Assembly (NCBI GenBank): GCA_036785325.1
Contig: JAXIVH010000020.1
Span: forward strand, 6,243,879-6,307,878
Direction: 5' to 3'
DNA from: Urophycis tenuis
Lineage: Eukaryota; Chordata; Actinopteri; Gadiformes; Phycidae
DNA length: 64,000 nt
Position 1 is the stretch's first letter, and every line of letters begins with the position of its first letter. The notes beneath the pieces are model-generated. The model had not been told where the DNA came from and searched no databases. It saw nothing but the letters and a program-made list of their open reading frames with translations. The translations under genes were made by a program, and so were the position numbers. Below, one piece after another: positions 38,400 to 51,643 of this stretch.

Positions 38400-38890
38400 G
38401 TTATTTGTTGATTAGCCAGAGCCTGTGACTCCCACCGACCGGCCCGTTCAGCCCACTGCGTTGTCGTCCTCCACCCGGCCGAAGCCTCCTGCGCCCACCC
38501 GCCTCCTGCTGCGTCAGCCTGTGGCCCGCCCGCCCCCTGTGTCGGCAGCACCCATACCGCTGGTCCTCCCCGCACAGCCACAGGCCCCCTCCGTCCTGCT
38601 TCGTGGGCCATCCTGCAGCTGTCTCTGCAGTCATCGTGTGTCAAAACCATACAAACTTGTATATGGTAACATTTCAAAATGACACCAGCATAAATGAGGA
38701 CCTTGCAATAGGTTGTGTGTTACATGACCCCCCTGGCATACAGCTGTATGTCTCTGTGAAGGTGGTTGTGAAGAACTGCATCCGGCTGAACAAGTACAAG
38801 TGCCGGTGAGGCAGCAACTCTCTCGAGGGGTTGCACGCCCACCTGGTTAACGCCATCCCTTCACAGCGATGTGGGATTATGCCGTTCCAA
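38400..38890 (+). pseudogene. Decayed internal exon, copy 10 (13-bp deletion)
   Basis: 491 bp instead of 504. One of two direct GCCTCC repeats and the 7 bp between them are lost near 38502, the signature of slippage or end joining at short repeats. The deletion shifts the frame, changing the Pro-rich reading after PAPTRL. Private changes GATTAGCC (a new TAG in the frame from 38401), ACCGACCGG and CCATACAAAC make this the most diverged full-length copy. The partner copy 13 lacks all of these, so they arose after the 10.16-kb duplication or were erased in the partner. Confidence 0.65.
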
Positions 38891-38903
38891 GTAAGTGATT
38901 AAA

Positions 38904-38920
38904 ACACACACACACACACA

Positions 38921-38951
<31 letters not shown>

Positions 38952-39005
38952 GCGCATATATACAAACACACACACGCATATATACACACACATATATATA
39001 TATAC
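38904..39005. repeat. CA/TA microsatellite, unit 10 (102 bp)
   Basis: A CA run with one TACA step, CGCG, and an ACAAACA break; same length and pattern as unit 13. Confidence 0.95.
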
Positions 39006-39189
39006 TTAAACATAGCTGACCCTTTTTTTCCCCCTTCTCGGGGATTATGCTCCCAGTTTTGATCTCGGACGTCTGGTCACTTATAGCATATAATAATATT
39101 CTATTACTGTTAAGCCAACTATGAATAATAAAACAGGCCAAAACATGTGTCCTTTATCATAGCTACACGTATTACAAAAAAAACGCGTG

Positions 39190-40470
39190 AATTGAAAAGT
39201 TGAAGGTATGTTTTTAGCTGCTGGGTAGACTTCAGTCAACCTGACGCAGTTTTGTCTGTGAGCAACCAAATTGCTCGGGGATGGGCTCATTTTAAGCGGG
39301 GAAATCTAAGGTTCCCAACGGCGTATGGCAAGATTATATTGAGTCATGGGTCGTTTAAATACTAAGCTAATTAATTTCTGTTCTTTATTGAAAGATTGAT
39401 GTTAATTGAAACGTTGAAGTTATGTTTTTAGCTGCTGGGTAGACTTCATTCAACCTGACGCAGTTTAGTCTGTGATCAACCAGACTGCTCGCGGATGGGC
39501 TCATTTTAAGCGGGGAAATCTAAGCTTTCCAACGGCGTATGGAAAGACTATATTGACTCATGGGTCGTTGAAATACTAAGCTAATTAATTTGTGTTCTGT
39601 AAGGAAAGATTGATGTTAATTGAAACGTTGAAGGTATGTTTTTAGCTGCTGGGTAGACTTCAGTCAACCTGACGCAGTTTAGTCTGTGAGCAACCAAATT
39701 GCTCAGGGATGGGCTCATTATAAGCGGGGAAATCTAAGCTTTCCAACGGCTTATGGCAAGACTATATTCACCAAAGGGTCGTTGAAATACTAAGCTAATT
39801 AATTTGTGTTCTGTAAGGAAAGATTGATGTTAATTGAAACGTTAAAGGTATGTTTTTAGCTGCTGGGTAGACTTCATTCAACCTGACGCAGTTTAGTCTG
39901 TGATCAACCAGACTGCTCGCGGATGGGCTCATTTTAAGCGGGGAAATCTAAGCTTTCCAACGGCGTATGGCAAGACTATATTGACTCATGGGTCATTGAA
40001 ATACTAAGCTAATTAATTTGTGTTCTGTAAGGAAAGATTGATGTTAATTGAAACGTTGAAGGTATGTTTTTAGCTGCTGGGTAGACTTCAGTCAACCTGA
40101 CGCAGTTTAGTCTGTGATCAACCAGACTGCTCGCGGATGGGCTCATTTTAAGCGGGGAAATCTAAGCTTTCCAACGGCGTATGGCAAGAGTATATTGACT
40201 CATGGGTCGTTGAAATACTAAGCTAATTAATTTGTGTTCTGTAAGGAAAGATTGATGTTAATTGAAACGTTGAAGGTATGTTTTTAGCTGCTGGGTAGAC
40301 TTCAGTCAACCTGACGCAGTTTAGTCTGTGATCAACCAGACTGCTCGAGGATGGGCTCATTTTAAGCGGGGAAATCTAAGCTTTCCAACGGCGTATGGCA
40401 TGACTATATTTGCCCATGGGTCGTCGAAATAATAAGCTGATTCATGTGTGTTCTGTTGGCTGTGGAAAGA
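39190..40470. repeat. 214-bp satellite array, block 11 (5 full monomers)
   Basis: Monomers start at 39216. Partner of block 8; its first monomer has GTCGTTTAAATAC where block 8 has GTCGTTGAAATAC. Confidence 0.96.
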
Positions 40471-40643
40471 AAATAGCACACAAGTCATACCAAGTCACCT
40501 TTATTTTTCAGTGATAAACATTAATAAATAAACAGTATAGACATTGTATAAACAGTTGTATAAAAAGTGTAAACGGTATGAACAGTGTTCTTATAAAAGA
40601 TATCAATATCAATACTGATCACGTGTGTATTTTATATTTCCAG

Positions 40644-41147
40644 GTTATTTGTTGATGAGCCAGAGCCTGTGACTCCCACCAACCGGCCCGTTCAGCCCAC
40701 TGCGTTGTCGTCCTCCACCCGGCCGAAGCCTCCTGCGCCCACCCGCCTCCAGCCGAGGCCTCCTGCTGCGTCAGCCTGTGGCCCGCCCGCCCCCTGTGTC
40801 GGCAGCACCCATACCGCTGGTCCTCCCCGCACAGCCACAGGCCCCCTCCGTCCTGCTTCGTGGGCCATCCTGCAGCTGTCTCTGCAGTCATCGTGTGTCA
40901 AAACCATTCAAACTTGTATATGGTAACATTTCAAAATGACACCAGCATAAATGAGGACCTTGCAATAGGTTGTGTGTTACATGACCCCCCTGGCATACAG
41001 CTGTATGTCTCTGTGAAGGTGGTTGTGAAGAACTGCATCCGGCTGAACAAGTACAAGTGCCGGTGAGGCAGCAACTCTCTCGAGGGGTTGCACGCCCACC
41101 TGGTTAACGCCATCCCTTCACAGCGATGTGGGATCATGCCGTTCCAA
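40644..41147 (+). pseudogene. Decayed internal exon, copy 11
   Basis: No private difference seen relative to copy 3; splice sites and stops conserved. Confidence 0.6.
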
Positions 41148-41157
41148 GTAAGTGATT

Positions 41158-41160
<3 letters not shown>

Positions 41161-41209
<49 letters not shown>

Positions 41210-41258
41210 TATATACACACACACACACGCATAGATACACACACATATATATATATAC
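41161..41258. repeat. CA/TA microsatellite, unit 11 (98 bp)
   Basis: Same pattern as unit 8, net 2 bp shorter, fitting slippage since the macro-duplication. Confidence 0.95.
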
Positions 41259-41442
41259 TTAAACATAGCTGACCCTTTTTTTCCCCCTTCTCGGGGATTA
41301 TGCTCCCAGTTTTGATCTCGGACGTCTGGTCACTTATAGCCTATAATAATATTCTATTACTGTTAAGCCAACTATGAATAATAAAACAGGCCAAAACATG
41401 TGTCCTTTATCATAGCTACACGTATTACAAAAAAAACGCGTG

Positions 41443-44400
41443 AATTGAAAAGTTGAAGGTATGTTTTTAGCTGCTGGGTAGACTTCAGTCAACCTGACGC
41501 AGTTTTGTCTGTGAGCAACCAAATTGCTCGGGGATGGGCTCATTTTAAGCGGGGAAATCTAAGGTTCCCAACGGCGTATGGCAAGATTATATTGAGTCAT
41601 GGGTCGTTGAAATACTAAGCTAATTAATTTCTGTTCTTTATTGAAAGATTGATCTTAATTGAAACGTTGAAGGTATGTTTTTAGCTGCTGGGTAGACTTC
41701 AGTCAACCTGACGCAGTTTTGTCTGTGAGCAACCAGACTGCTCGCGGATGGGCTCATTTTAAGCGGGGAAATCTAAGCTTTCCAACGGCGTATGGCAAGA
41801 CTATATTGACTCATTGGTCGTTGAAATACTAAGCTAATTAATTTGTGATCTGTAAGGAAAGATTGATGTTAATTGAAACGTTGAAGGTATGTTTTTAGCT
41901 GCTGGGTAGACTTCAGTCAACCTGACACAGTTTTGTCTCTGAGCAACCAAATTGCTTGGGGATGGGCTCATTTTAAGCGGGGAAATCTAAGCTTTCCAAC
42001 GGCGTATGGCAAGTCTATATTGACTCATGGGTCGTTGAAATACTAAGATAATTAATTTGTGTTCTGTAAGGAAAGATTGATGTTAATTGAAACGTTGAAG
42101 GTATGTTTTTAGCTGCTGGGTATACTTCACTCAACCTGACACAGTTTTGTCTGTGATCAACCAGACTGCTGGCGGATGGGCTCATTTTAAGCAGGGAAAT
42201 CTAAGCTTTTCAACGGCGTATGGTAAGACTATATTCACCAAAGGGCCGTTGAAATACTAAGCTAATTAATTTGTGTTCTGTAAGGAAAGATTGATGTTAA
42301 TTGAAACGTTAAAGGTATGTTTTTGGCTGCTGGGTAGACTTCATTCAACCTGACGCAGTTTAGTCTGTGATCAACCAGACTGCTCGCGGATGGGCTCATT
42401 TTAAGCGGGGAAATCTAAGCTTTCCAACGGCGTATGGCAAGACTATATTGACTCATGGGTCGTTGAAATACTAAGCTAATTAATTTGTGTTCTGTAAGGA
42501 AAGATTGATGTTAATTGAAACGTTGAAGGTATGTTTTTAGCTGCTGGGTAGACTTCAGTCAACCTGACACAGTTTAGTCTGTGAGCAACCAAATTGCTCG
42601 CGGATGGGCTCATTTTAAGCGGGGAAATCTAAGCTTTCCAACGGCGTATGGCAAGACTATATTAACTCATGGGTCGTTGAAATACTAAGCTAATTAATTT
42701 GTGTTCTGTAAGGAAAGATTGATGTTAATTGAAACGTTGAAGGTATGTTTTTAGCTGCTGGGTAGACTTCAGTCAACCTGACGCAGTTTAGTCTGTGATC
42801 AACCAGACTGCTCGCGGATGGGCTCATTTTAAGCGGGGAAATCTAAGCTTTCCAACGGCGTATGGCAAGACTATATTGACTCATGGGTCGTTTAAATACT
42901 AAGCTAATTAATTTGTGATCTGTAAGGAAAGATTGATGTTAATTGAAACGTTGAAGGTATGTTTTTAGCTGCTGGGTAGACTTCAGTCAACCTGACGCAG
43001 TTTAGTCTGTGATCAACCAGACTGCTCGCGGATGGGCTCATTTTAAGCGGGGAAATCTAAGCTTTCCAATGGCGTATGGCAAGACTATATTGACTCATGG
43101 GTCGTTTAAATACTAAGCTAATTAATTTGTGTTCTGTAAGGAAAGATTGATGTTAATTGAAACGTTGAAGGTATGTCTTTAGCTGCTGTGTAGACTTCAG
43201 TCAACCTGACGCAGTTTTGTCTGTGAGCAAGCAGACTGCTCGCGGATGGGCTCATTTTAAGCGGGGAAATCTAAGCTTTCCAACGGCGTATGGCAAGACT
43301 ATATTGACTCATTGGTCGTTGAAATACTAAGCTAATTAATTTGTGATCTGTAAGGAAAGATTGATGTTAATTGAAACGTTGAAGGTATGTTTTTAGCTGC
43401 TGGGTAGACTTCAGTCAACCTGACACAGTTTTGTCTCTGAGCAACCAAATTGCTTAAGGATGGGCTCATTATAAGCGGGGAAATCTAAGCTTTTCAACGG
43501 CGTATGGCAAGACTATATTCACCAAAGGGTCTTTGAAATACTAAGCTAATTAATTTGTGTTCTGTAAGGAAAGATTGATGTTAATTGAAACGTTAAAGGT
43601 ATGTTTTTAGCTGCTGGGTAGACTTCATTCAACCTGACGCAGTTTAGTCTGTGATCAACCAGACTGCTCGCGGATGGGCTCATTTTAAGCGGGGAAATCT
43701 AAGCTTTCCAACGGCCTATGGCAAGACTATATTGACTCATGGGTCATTGAAATACTAAGCTAATTAATTTGTGTTCTGTAAGGAAAGATTGATGTTAATT
43801 GAAACGTTGAAGGTATGTTTTTAGCTGCTGGGTAGACTTCAGTCAACCTGACGCAGTTTAGTCTGTGATCAACCAGACTGCTCGCGGATGGGCTCATTTT
43901 AAGCGGGGAAATCTAAGCTTTTCAACGGCGTATGGCACGACTATATTCACCAATGGCCCGTTGAAATACTAAGCTAATTAATTTGTGTTCTGTAAGGAAA
44001 GATTGATGTCAATTGAAACGTTAAAGGTATGTTTTTAGCTGCTGGGTAGACTTCATTCAACCTGACGCAGTTTAGTCTGTGATCAACCAGACTGCTCGCG
44101 GATGGGCTCATTTTAAGCGGGGAAATCTAAGCTTTCCAACGGCGTATGGAAAGACTATATTGACTCATGGGTCGTTGAAATACTAAGCTAATTAATTTGT
44201 GTTCTGTAAGGAAAGATTGATGTTAATTGAAACGTTGAAGGTATGTTTTTAGCTGCTGGGTAGACTTCAGTCAACCTGACGCAGTTTAGTCTGTGAGCAA
44301 CCAAATTGCTCAGGGATGGGCTCATTATAAGCGGGGAAATCTAAGCTTTCCAACGGCGTATGGCAAGACTATATTCACCAAAGGGTCGTTGAAATACTAA

Positions 44401-45077
44401 GCTAATTAATTTGTGTTCTGTAAGGAAAGATTGATGTTAATTGAAACGTTAAAGGTATGTTTTTAGCTGCTGGGTAGACTTCATTCAACCTGACGCAGTT
44501 TAGTCTGTGATCAACCAGACTGCTCGCGGATGGGCTCATTTTAAGCGGGGAAATCTAAGCTTTCCAACGGCGTATGGCACGACTATATTGACTCATGGGT
44601 CATTGAAATACTAAGCTAATTAATTTGTGTTCTGTAAGGAAAGATTGATGTTAATTGAAACGTTGAAGGTATGTTTTTAGCTGCTGGGTAGACTTCAGTC
44701 AACCTGACGCAGTTTAGTCTGTGATCAACCAGACTGCTCGCGGATGGGCTCATTTTAAGCGGGGAAATCTAAGCTTTCCAACGGCGTATGGCAAGAGTAT
44801 ATTGACTCATGGGTCGTTGAAATACTAAGCTAATTAATTTGTGTTCTGTAAGGAAAGATTGATGTTAATTGAAACGTTGAAGGTATGTTTTTAGCTGCTG
44901 GGTAGACTTCAGTCAACCTGACGCAGTTTAGTCTGTGATCAACCAGACTGCTCGAGGATGGGCTCATTTTAAGCGGGGAAATCTAAGCTTTCCAACGGCG
45001 TATGGCATGACTATATTTGCCCATGGGTCGTCGAAATAATAAGCTGATTCATGTGTGTTCTGTTGGCTGTGGAAAGA
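41443..45077. repeat. 214-bp satellite array, block 12 (16 full monomers)
   Basis: Monomers start at 41469. Partner of block 9; private differences include GCTTAAGGATGG near 43452 and CAAGTCTATATTG near 42011. Confidence 0.96.
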
Positions 45078-45250
45078 AAATAGCACACAAGTCATACCAA
45101 GTCATCTTTATTTTTCAGTGATAAACATTAATAAATAAACAGTATGGACATTGTATAAACAGTTGTATAAAAAGTGTAAACGGTATGAACAGTGTTCTTA
45201 TAAAAGATATCAATATCAATACTGATCACGTGTGTATTTTATATTTCCAG

Positions 45251-45754
45251 GTTATTTGTTGATGAGCCAGAGCCTGTGACTCCCACCAACCGGCCCGTTC
45301 AGCCCACTGCGTTGTCGTCCTCCACCCGGCCGAAGCCTCCTGCGCCCACCCGCCTCCAGCCGAGGCCTCCTGCTGCGTCAGCCTGTGGCCCGCCCGCCCC
45401 CTGTGTCGGCAGCACCCATACCGCTGGTCCTCCCCGCACAGCCACAGGCCCCCTCCGTCCTGCTTCGTGGGCCATCCTGCAGCTGTCTCTGCAGTCATCG
45501 TGTGTCAAAACCATTCAAACTTGTATATGGTAACATTTCAAAATGACACCAGCATAAATGAGGACCTTGCAATAGGTTGTGTGTTACATGACCCCCCTGG
45601 CATACAGCTGTATGTCTCTGTGAAGGTGGTTGTGAAGAACTGCATCCGGCTGAACAAGTACAAGTGCCGGTGAGGCAGCAACTCTCTCGAGGGGTTGCAC
45701 GCCCACCTGGTTAACGCCATCCCTTCACAGCGATGTGGGATCATGCCGTTCCAA
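45251..45754 (+). pseudogene. Decayed internal exon, copy 12
   Basis: No private difference seen relative to copy 3; splice sites and stops conserved. Confidence 0.6.
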
Positions 45755-45764
45755 GTAAGTGATT

Positions 45765-45767
<3 letters not shown>

Positions 45768-45801
<34 letters not shown>

Positions 45802-45853
45802 GCATATATACACACACACACACGCATATATACACACACATATATATATATAC
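45768..45853. repeat. CA/TA microsatellite, unit 12 (86 bp)
   Basis: Same length and pattern as unit 9. Confidence 0.95.
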
Positions 45854-46037
45854 TTAAACATAGCTGACCCTTTTTTTCCCCCTTCTCGGGGATTATGCTC
45901 CCAGTTTTGATCTCGGACGTCTGGTCACTTATAGCATATAATAATATTCTATTACTGTTAAGCCAACTATGAATAATAAAACAGGCCAAAACATGTGTCC
46001 TTTATCATAGCTACACGTATTACAAAAAAAACGCGTG

Positions 46038-48388
46038 AATTGAAAAGTTGAAGGTATGTTTTTAGCTGCTGGGTAGACTTCAGTCAACCTGACGCAGTTT
46101 TGTCTGTGAGCAACCAAATTGCTCAGGGATGGGCTCATTTTAAGCGGGGAAATCTAAGGTTCCCAACGGCGTATGGCAAGATTATATTGAGTCATGGGTC
46201 GTTGAAATACTAAGCTAATTAATTTCTGTTCTTTATTGAAAGATTGATGTTAATTGAAACGTTGAAGGTATGTTTTTAGCTGCTGGGTAGACTTCAGTCA
46301 ACCTGACGCAGTTTAGTCTGTGATCAACCAGACTGCTCGCGGATGGGCTCATTTTAAGCGGGGAAATCTAAGGTTCCCAACGGCGTATGGCAAGACTATA
46401 TTGAGTCATGGGTCGTTGAAATACTAAGCTAATTAATTCCTGTTCTTTATTGAAAGATTGATCTTAATTGAAACGTTGAAGGTATGTTTTTAGCTGCTGG
46501 GTAGACTTCAGTCAACCTGACGCAGTTTTGTCTGTGAGCAAGCAGACTGCTCGCGGATGGGCTCATTTTAAGCGGGGAAATCTAAGCTTTCCAACGGCGT
46601 ATGGCAAGACTATATTGACTCATTGGTCGTTGAAATACTAAGCTAATTAATTTGTGATCTGTAAGGAAAGATTGATGTTAATTGAAACGTTGAAGGTATG
46701 TTTTTAGCTGCTGGGTAGACTTCAGTCAACCTGACACAGTTTTGTCTCTGAGCAACCAAATTGCTTGGGGATGGGCTCATTATAAGCGGGGAAATCTAAG
46801 CTTTTCAACGGCGTATGGCAAGACTATATACACCAAAGGGCCTTTGAAATACTAAGCTAATTAATTTGTGTTCTGTAAGGAAAGATTGATGTTAATTGAA
46901 ACGTTAAAGGTATGTTTTAAGCTGCTGGGTAGACTTCATTCAACCTGACGCAGTTTAGTCTGTGATCAACCAGACTGCTCGCGGATGGGCTCATTTTAAG
47001 CGGGGAAATCAAAGCTTTCCAACCGCCTATGGCAAGACTATATTGACTCATGGGTCATTGAAATACTAAGCTAATTAATTTGTGTTCTGTAAGGAAAGAT
47101 TGATGTTAATTGAAACGTTGAAGGTATGTTTTTAGCTGCTGGGTAGACTTCAGTCAACCTGACGCAGTTTAGTCTGTGATCAACCAGACTGCTCGCGAAT
47201 GGGCTCATTTTAAGCGGGGAAATCTAAGCTTTTCAACGGCGTATGGCAAGACTATATTCACTAATGGCCCGTTGAAATACTAAGCTAATTAATTTGTGTT
47301 CTGTAAGGAAAGATTGATGTCAATTGAAACGTTAAAGGTATGTTTTTAGCTGCTGGGTAGACTTCATTCAACCTGACACAGTTTAGTCTGTGATCAACCA
47401 GACTGCTCGCGGATGGGCTCATTTTAAGCGGGGAAATCTAAGCTTTCCAACGGCGTATGGAAAGACTATATTAACTCATGGGTCGTTGAAATACTAAGCT
47501 AATTAATTTGTGTTCTGTAAGGAAAGATTGATGTTAATTGAAACGTTGAAGGTATGTTTTTAGCTGCTGGGTAGACTTCAGTCAACCTGACGCAGTTTAG
47601 TCTGTGAGCAACCAAATTGCTCAGCGATGGGCTCATTATAAGCGGGGAAATCTAAGCTTTCCAACGGCGTATGGCAAGACTATATTCACCAAAGGGTCGT
47701 TGAAATACTAAGCTAATTAATTTGTGTTCTGTAAGGAAAGATTGATGTTAATTGAAACGTTAAAGGTATGTTTTTAGCTGCTGGGTAGACTTCATTCAAC
47801 CTGACGCAGCTTAGTCTGTGATCAACCAGACTGCTCGCGGATGGGCTCATTTTAAGCGGGGAAATCTAAGCTTTCCAACGGCGTATGGCAAGACTATATT
47901 GACTCATGGGTCATTGAAATACTAAGCTAATTAATTTGTCTTCTGTAAGGAAAGATTGATGTTAATTGAAACGTTGAAGGTATGTTTTTAGCTGCTGGGT
48001 AGACTTCAGTCAACCTGACGCAGTTTAGTCTGTGATCAACCAGACTGCTCGAGGATGGGCTCATTTTAAGCGCGGAAATCTAAGCTTTCCAACGGCGTAT
48101 GGCAAGACTATATTCACCAAAGGGTCGTTGAAATACTAAGCTAATTAATTTGTGTTCTGTAAGGAAAGATTGATGTTAATTGAAACGTTGAAGGTATGTC
48201 TTTAGCTGCTGTGTAGACTTCAGTCAACCTGACGCAGATTTGTCTGTGAGCAACCAAATTGCTCGGAGATGGGCTCATTTTAAACGGGGAAATCTAAGCT
48301 TTCCAACAACGTATGGCATGACTATATTTGCCCATGGGTCGTCGAAATAATAAGCTGATTCATGTGTGTTCTGTTGGCTGTGGAAAGA
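46038..48388. repeat. 214-bp satellite array, block 13 (10 full monomers)
   Basis: Monomers start at 46064. Partner of block 10; private differences include TTTGTCTTCTG near 47936 and GCTCGCGGATGG where block 10 has GCTCGCAGATGG. Confidence 0.96.
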
Positions 48389-48561
48389 AAATAGCACACA
48401 AGTCATACCAAGTCACCTTTATTTTTCAGTGATAAACATTAATAAATAAACAGTATGGACATTGTATAAACAGTTGTATAAAAAGTGTAAACGGTATGAA
48501 CAGTGTTCTTATAAAAGATATCAATATCAATACTGATCACGTGTGTATTTTATATTTCCAG

Positions 48562-49065
48562 GTTATTTGTTGATGAGCCAGAGCCTGTGACTCCCACCAA
48601 CCGGCCCGTTCAGCCCACTGCGTTGTCGTCCTCCACCCGGCCGAAGCCTCCTGCGCCCACCCGCCTCCAGCCGAGGCCTCCTGCTGCGTCAGCCTGTGGC
48701 CCGCCCGCCCCCTGTGTCGGCAGCACCCATACCGCTGGTCCTCCCCGCACAGCCACAGGCCCCCTCCGTCCTGCTTCGTGGGCCATCCTGCAGCTGTCTC
48801 TGCAGTCATCGTGTGTCAAAACCATTCAAACTTGTATATGGTAACATTTCAAAATGACACCAGCATAAATGAGGACCTTGCAATAGGTTGTGTGTTACAT
48901 GACCCCCCTGGCATACAGCTGTATGTCTCTGTGAAGGTGGTTGTGAAGAACTGCATCCGGCTGAACAAGTACAAGTGCCGGTGAGGCAGCAACTCTCTCG
49001 AGGGGTTGCACGCCCACCTGGTTAACGCCATCCCTTCACAGCGATGTGGGATTACTCCGTTCCAA
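48562..49065 (+). pseudogene. Decayed internal exon, copy 13
   Basis: Private GGATTACTCCG near the donor, where other copies have GGATCATGCCG or GGATTATGCCG. No 13-bp deletion, unlike its macro-duplication partner, copy 10. Confidence 0.6.
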
Positions 49066-49078
49066 GTAAGTGATTAAA

Positions 49079-49095
49079 ACACACACACACACACA

Positions 49096-49126
<31 letters not shown>

Positions 49127-49180
49127 GCGCATATATACAAACACACACACGCATATATACACACACATATATATATATAC
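49079..49180. repeat. CA/TA microsatellite, unit 13 (102 bp)
   Basis: Same length and interruptions as unit 10. Confidence 0.95.
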
Positions 49181-49364
49181 TTAAACATAGCTGACCCTTT
49201 TTTTCCCCCTTCTCGGGGATTATGCTCCCAGTTTTGATCTCGGACGTCTGGTCACTTATAGCATATAATAATATTCTATTACTGTTAAGCCAACTATGAA
49301 TAATAAAACAGGCCAAAACATGTGTCCTTTATCATAGCTACACGTGTTACAAAAAAAACGTGTG

Positions 49365-50859
49365 AATTGAAAAGTTGAAGGTATGTTTTTAGCTGCTGGG
49401 TAGACTTCAGTCAAACTGATGCAGTTTTGTCTGTGAACAACCAAATTGCTCGGGGATGGGCTCATTTTAAGCGGGGAAATCTAAGGTTCCCAACGGCATA
49501 TGGCAAGACTATATTGAGTCATGGGTCGTTGAAATACTAAGCTAATTAATTTCTGTTCTTTATTGAAAGATTGATCTTAATTGAAACGTTGAAGGTATGT
49601 TTTTAGCTGCTGGGTAGACTTCAGTCAACCTGACGCAGTTTTGTCTGTGAGCGAGCAGACTGCTCGCGGATGGGCTCATTTTAAGCGGGGAAATCTAAGC
49701 TTTCCAACGGCGTATGGCAAGACTATATTGACTCATTGGTCGTTGAAATACTAAGCTAATTAATTTGTGATCTGTAAGGAAAGATTGATGTTAATTGAAA
49801 CATTGAAGGTATGTTTTTAGCTGCTGGGTAGACTTCAGTCAACCTGACACAGTTTTGTCTTTGAGCAACCAAATTGCTTGGGGATGGGCTCATTATAAGC
49901 GGGGAAATCTAAGCTTTTCAACGGCGTATGGCAAGACTATATTCACTAATGGCCCGTTGAAATACTAAGCTAATTAATTTGTGTTCTGTAAGGAAAGATT
50001 GATGTCAATTGAAACGTTAAAGGTATGTTTTTAGCTGCTGGGTAGACTTCATTCAACCTGACGCAGTTTAGTCTGTGATCAACCAGACTGCTCGCGGATG
50101 GGCTCATTTTAAGCGGGGAAATCTAAGCTTTCCAACGGCGTATGGAAAGACTATATTCACTCATGGGTCGTTGAAATACTAAGCTAATTAATTTGTGTTC
50201 TGTAAGGAAAGATTGATGTTAATTGAAACGTTGAAGGTATGTTTTTAGCTGCTGGGTAGACTTCAGTCAACCTGACGCAGTTTAGTCTGTGAGCAACCAA
50301 ATTGCTCAGGGATGGGCTCATTTTAAGCGGGGAAATCTAAGCTTTCCAACAGCGTATGGCAAGACTATATTCACCAAAGGGTCGTTGAAATACTAAGCTA
50401 ATTAATTTGTGTTCTGTAAGGAAAGATTGATGTTAAGTGAAACGTTAAAGGTATGTTTTTAGCTGCTGGGTAGACTTCAGTCAACCTGACGCAGTTTAGT
50501 CTGTGATCAACCAGACTGCTCGAGGATGGGCTCATTTTAAGCGCGGAAATCTAAGCTTTCCAATGGCGTATGGCAAGACTATATTCACTAAAGGGTCGTT
50601 GAAATACTAAGCTAATTAATTTGTGTTCTGTAAGGAAAGATTGATGTTAATTGAAACGTTGAAGGTATGTCTTTAGCTGCTGTGTAGACTTCAGTCAACC
50701 TGACGCAGATTTGTCTGTGAGCAACCAAATTGCTCGGAGATGGGCTCATTTTAAACGGGGAAATCTAAGCTTTCCAACGACGTATGGCATGACTATATTT
50801 GCCCATGGGTCGTCGAAATAATAAGCTGATTCATGTGTGTTCTGTTGGCTGTGGAAAGA
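49365..50859. repeat. 214-bp satellite array, block 14 (6 full monomers)
   Basis: Monomers start at 49391. Private variants include GAGCGAGCAGAC, AAACATTGAAGG and TTAAGTGAAACG. The start of the block recurs as block 15. Confidence 0.96.
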
Positions 50860-51032
50860 AAATAGCACACAAGTCATACCAAGTCACCTTTATTTTTCAG
50901 TGATAAACATTAATAAATAAACAGTATGGACATTGTATAAACAGTTGTATAAAAAGTGTAAACGGTATGAACAGTGTTCTTATAAAAGATATCAATATCA
51001 ATACTGATCACGTGTGTATTTTATATTTCCAG

Positions 51033-51536
51033 GTTATTTGTTGATGAGCCAGAGCCTGTGACTCCCACCAACCGGCCCGTTCAGCCCACTGCGTTGTCGT
51101 CCTCCACCCGGCCGAAGCCTCCTGCGCCCACCCGCCTCCAGCCGAGGCCTCCTGCTGCGTCAGCCTGTGGCCCGCCCGCCCCCTGTGTCGGCAGCACCCA
51201 TACCGCTGGTCCTCCCCGCACAGCCACAGGCCCCCTCCGTCCTGCTTCGTGGGCCATCCTGCAGCTGTCTCTGCAGTCATCGTGTGTCAAAACCATTCAA
51301 ACTTGTATATGGTAACATTTCAAAATGACACCAGCATAAATGAGGACCTTGCAATAGGTTGTGTGTTACATGACCCCCCTGGCATACAGCTGTATGTCTC
51401 TGTGAAGGTGGTTGTGAAGAACTGCATCCGGCTGAACAAGTACAAGTGCCGGTGAGGCAGCAACTCTCTCGAGGGGTTGCACGCCCACCTGGTTAACGCC
51501 ATCCCTTCACAGCGATGTGGGATTATGCCGTTCCAA
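51033..51536 (+). pseudogene. Decayed internal exon, copy 14
   Basis: Has GGATTATGCCG near the donor as in copy 10; stops and splice sites conserved. Confidence 0.6.
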
Positions 51537-51549
51537 GTAAGTGATTAAA

Positions 51550-51558
51550 ACACACACA

Positions 51559-51589
<31 letters not shown>

Positions 51590-51643
51590 GCGCATATATA
51601 CAAACACACACACGCATATATACACACACATATATATATATAC
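51550..51643. repeat. CA/TA microsatellite, unit 14 (94 bp)
   Basis: Same interruptions as units 10 and 13 with 8 bp fewer, all in CA steps. Confidence 0.95.

Larger units (their letters stand above)
38227..39189. repeat. Complex unit 10 (963 bp), with exon deletion
   Basis: Carries a 13-bp deletion in the exon. The microsatellite has CATACAC and ACAAACAC interruptions shared with units 13 and 14. Confidence 0.93.
40471..41442. repeat. Complex unit 11 (972 bp)
   Basis: Shares AGTATAGACATT with unit 8. Private A to C in the tail (TTATAGCCTATAAT near 41341). Confidence 0.93.
45078..46037. repeat. Complex unit 12 (960 bp)
   Basis: Private C to T in the pyrimidine tract upstream of the exon (GTCATCTTTATT near 45104). 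Otherwise matches unit 9. Confidence 0.93.
28842..49180. repeat. Macro-duplication: two tandem 10.16-kb units
   Basis: Each unit holds monomer blocks of 5, 16 and 10 with three complex units. The first runs from about 28842 to 39005 (units 8, 9, 10) and the second from about 39006 to 49180 (units 11, 12, 13). Equivalent points are 10161-10164 bp apart, or 10175 bp after unit 10's 13-bp deletion. Shared private marks include AGTATAGACATT in units 8 and 11 and microsatellite lengths 100/98, 86/86 and 102/102. The left edge falls after the unit 7 microsatellite, because units 7 and 10 differ there. Confidence 0.9.
48389..49364. repeat. Complex unit 13 (976 bp)
   Basis: Tail has CACGTGTTAC, shared with units 14-16, and a private ACGTGTGAATTG at the junction. 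The following monomer has CAAACTGATGCAG and GTGAACAACC, shared with unit 14. Confidence 0.93.
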
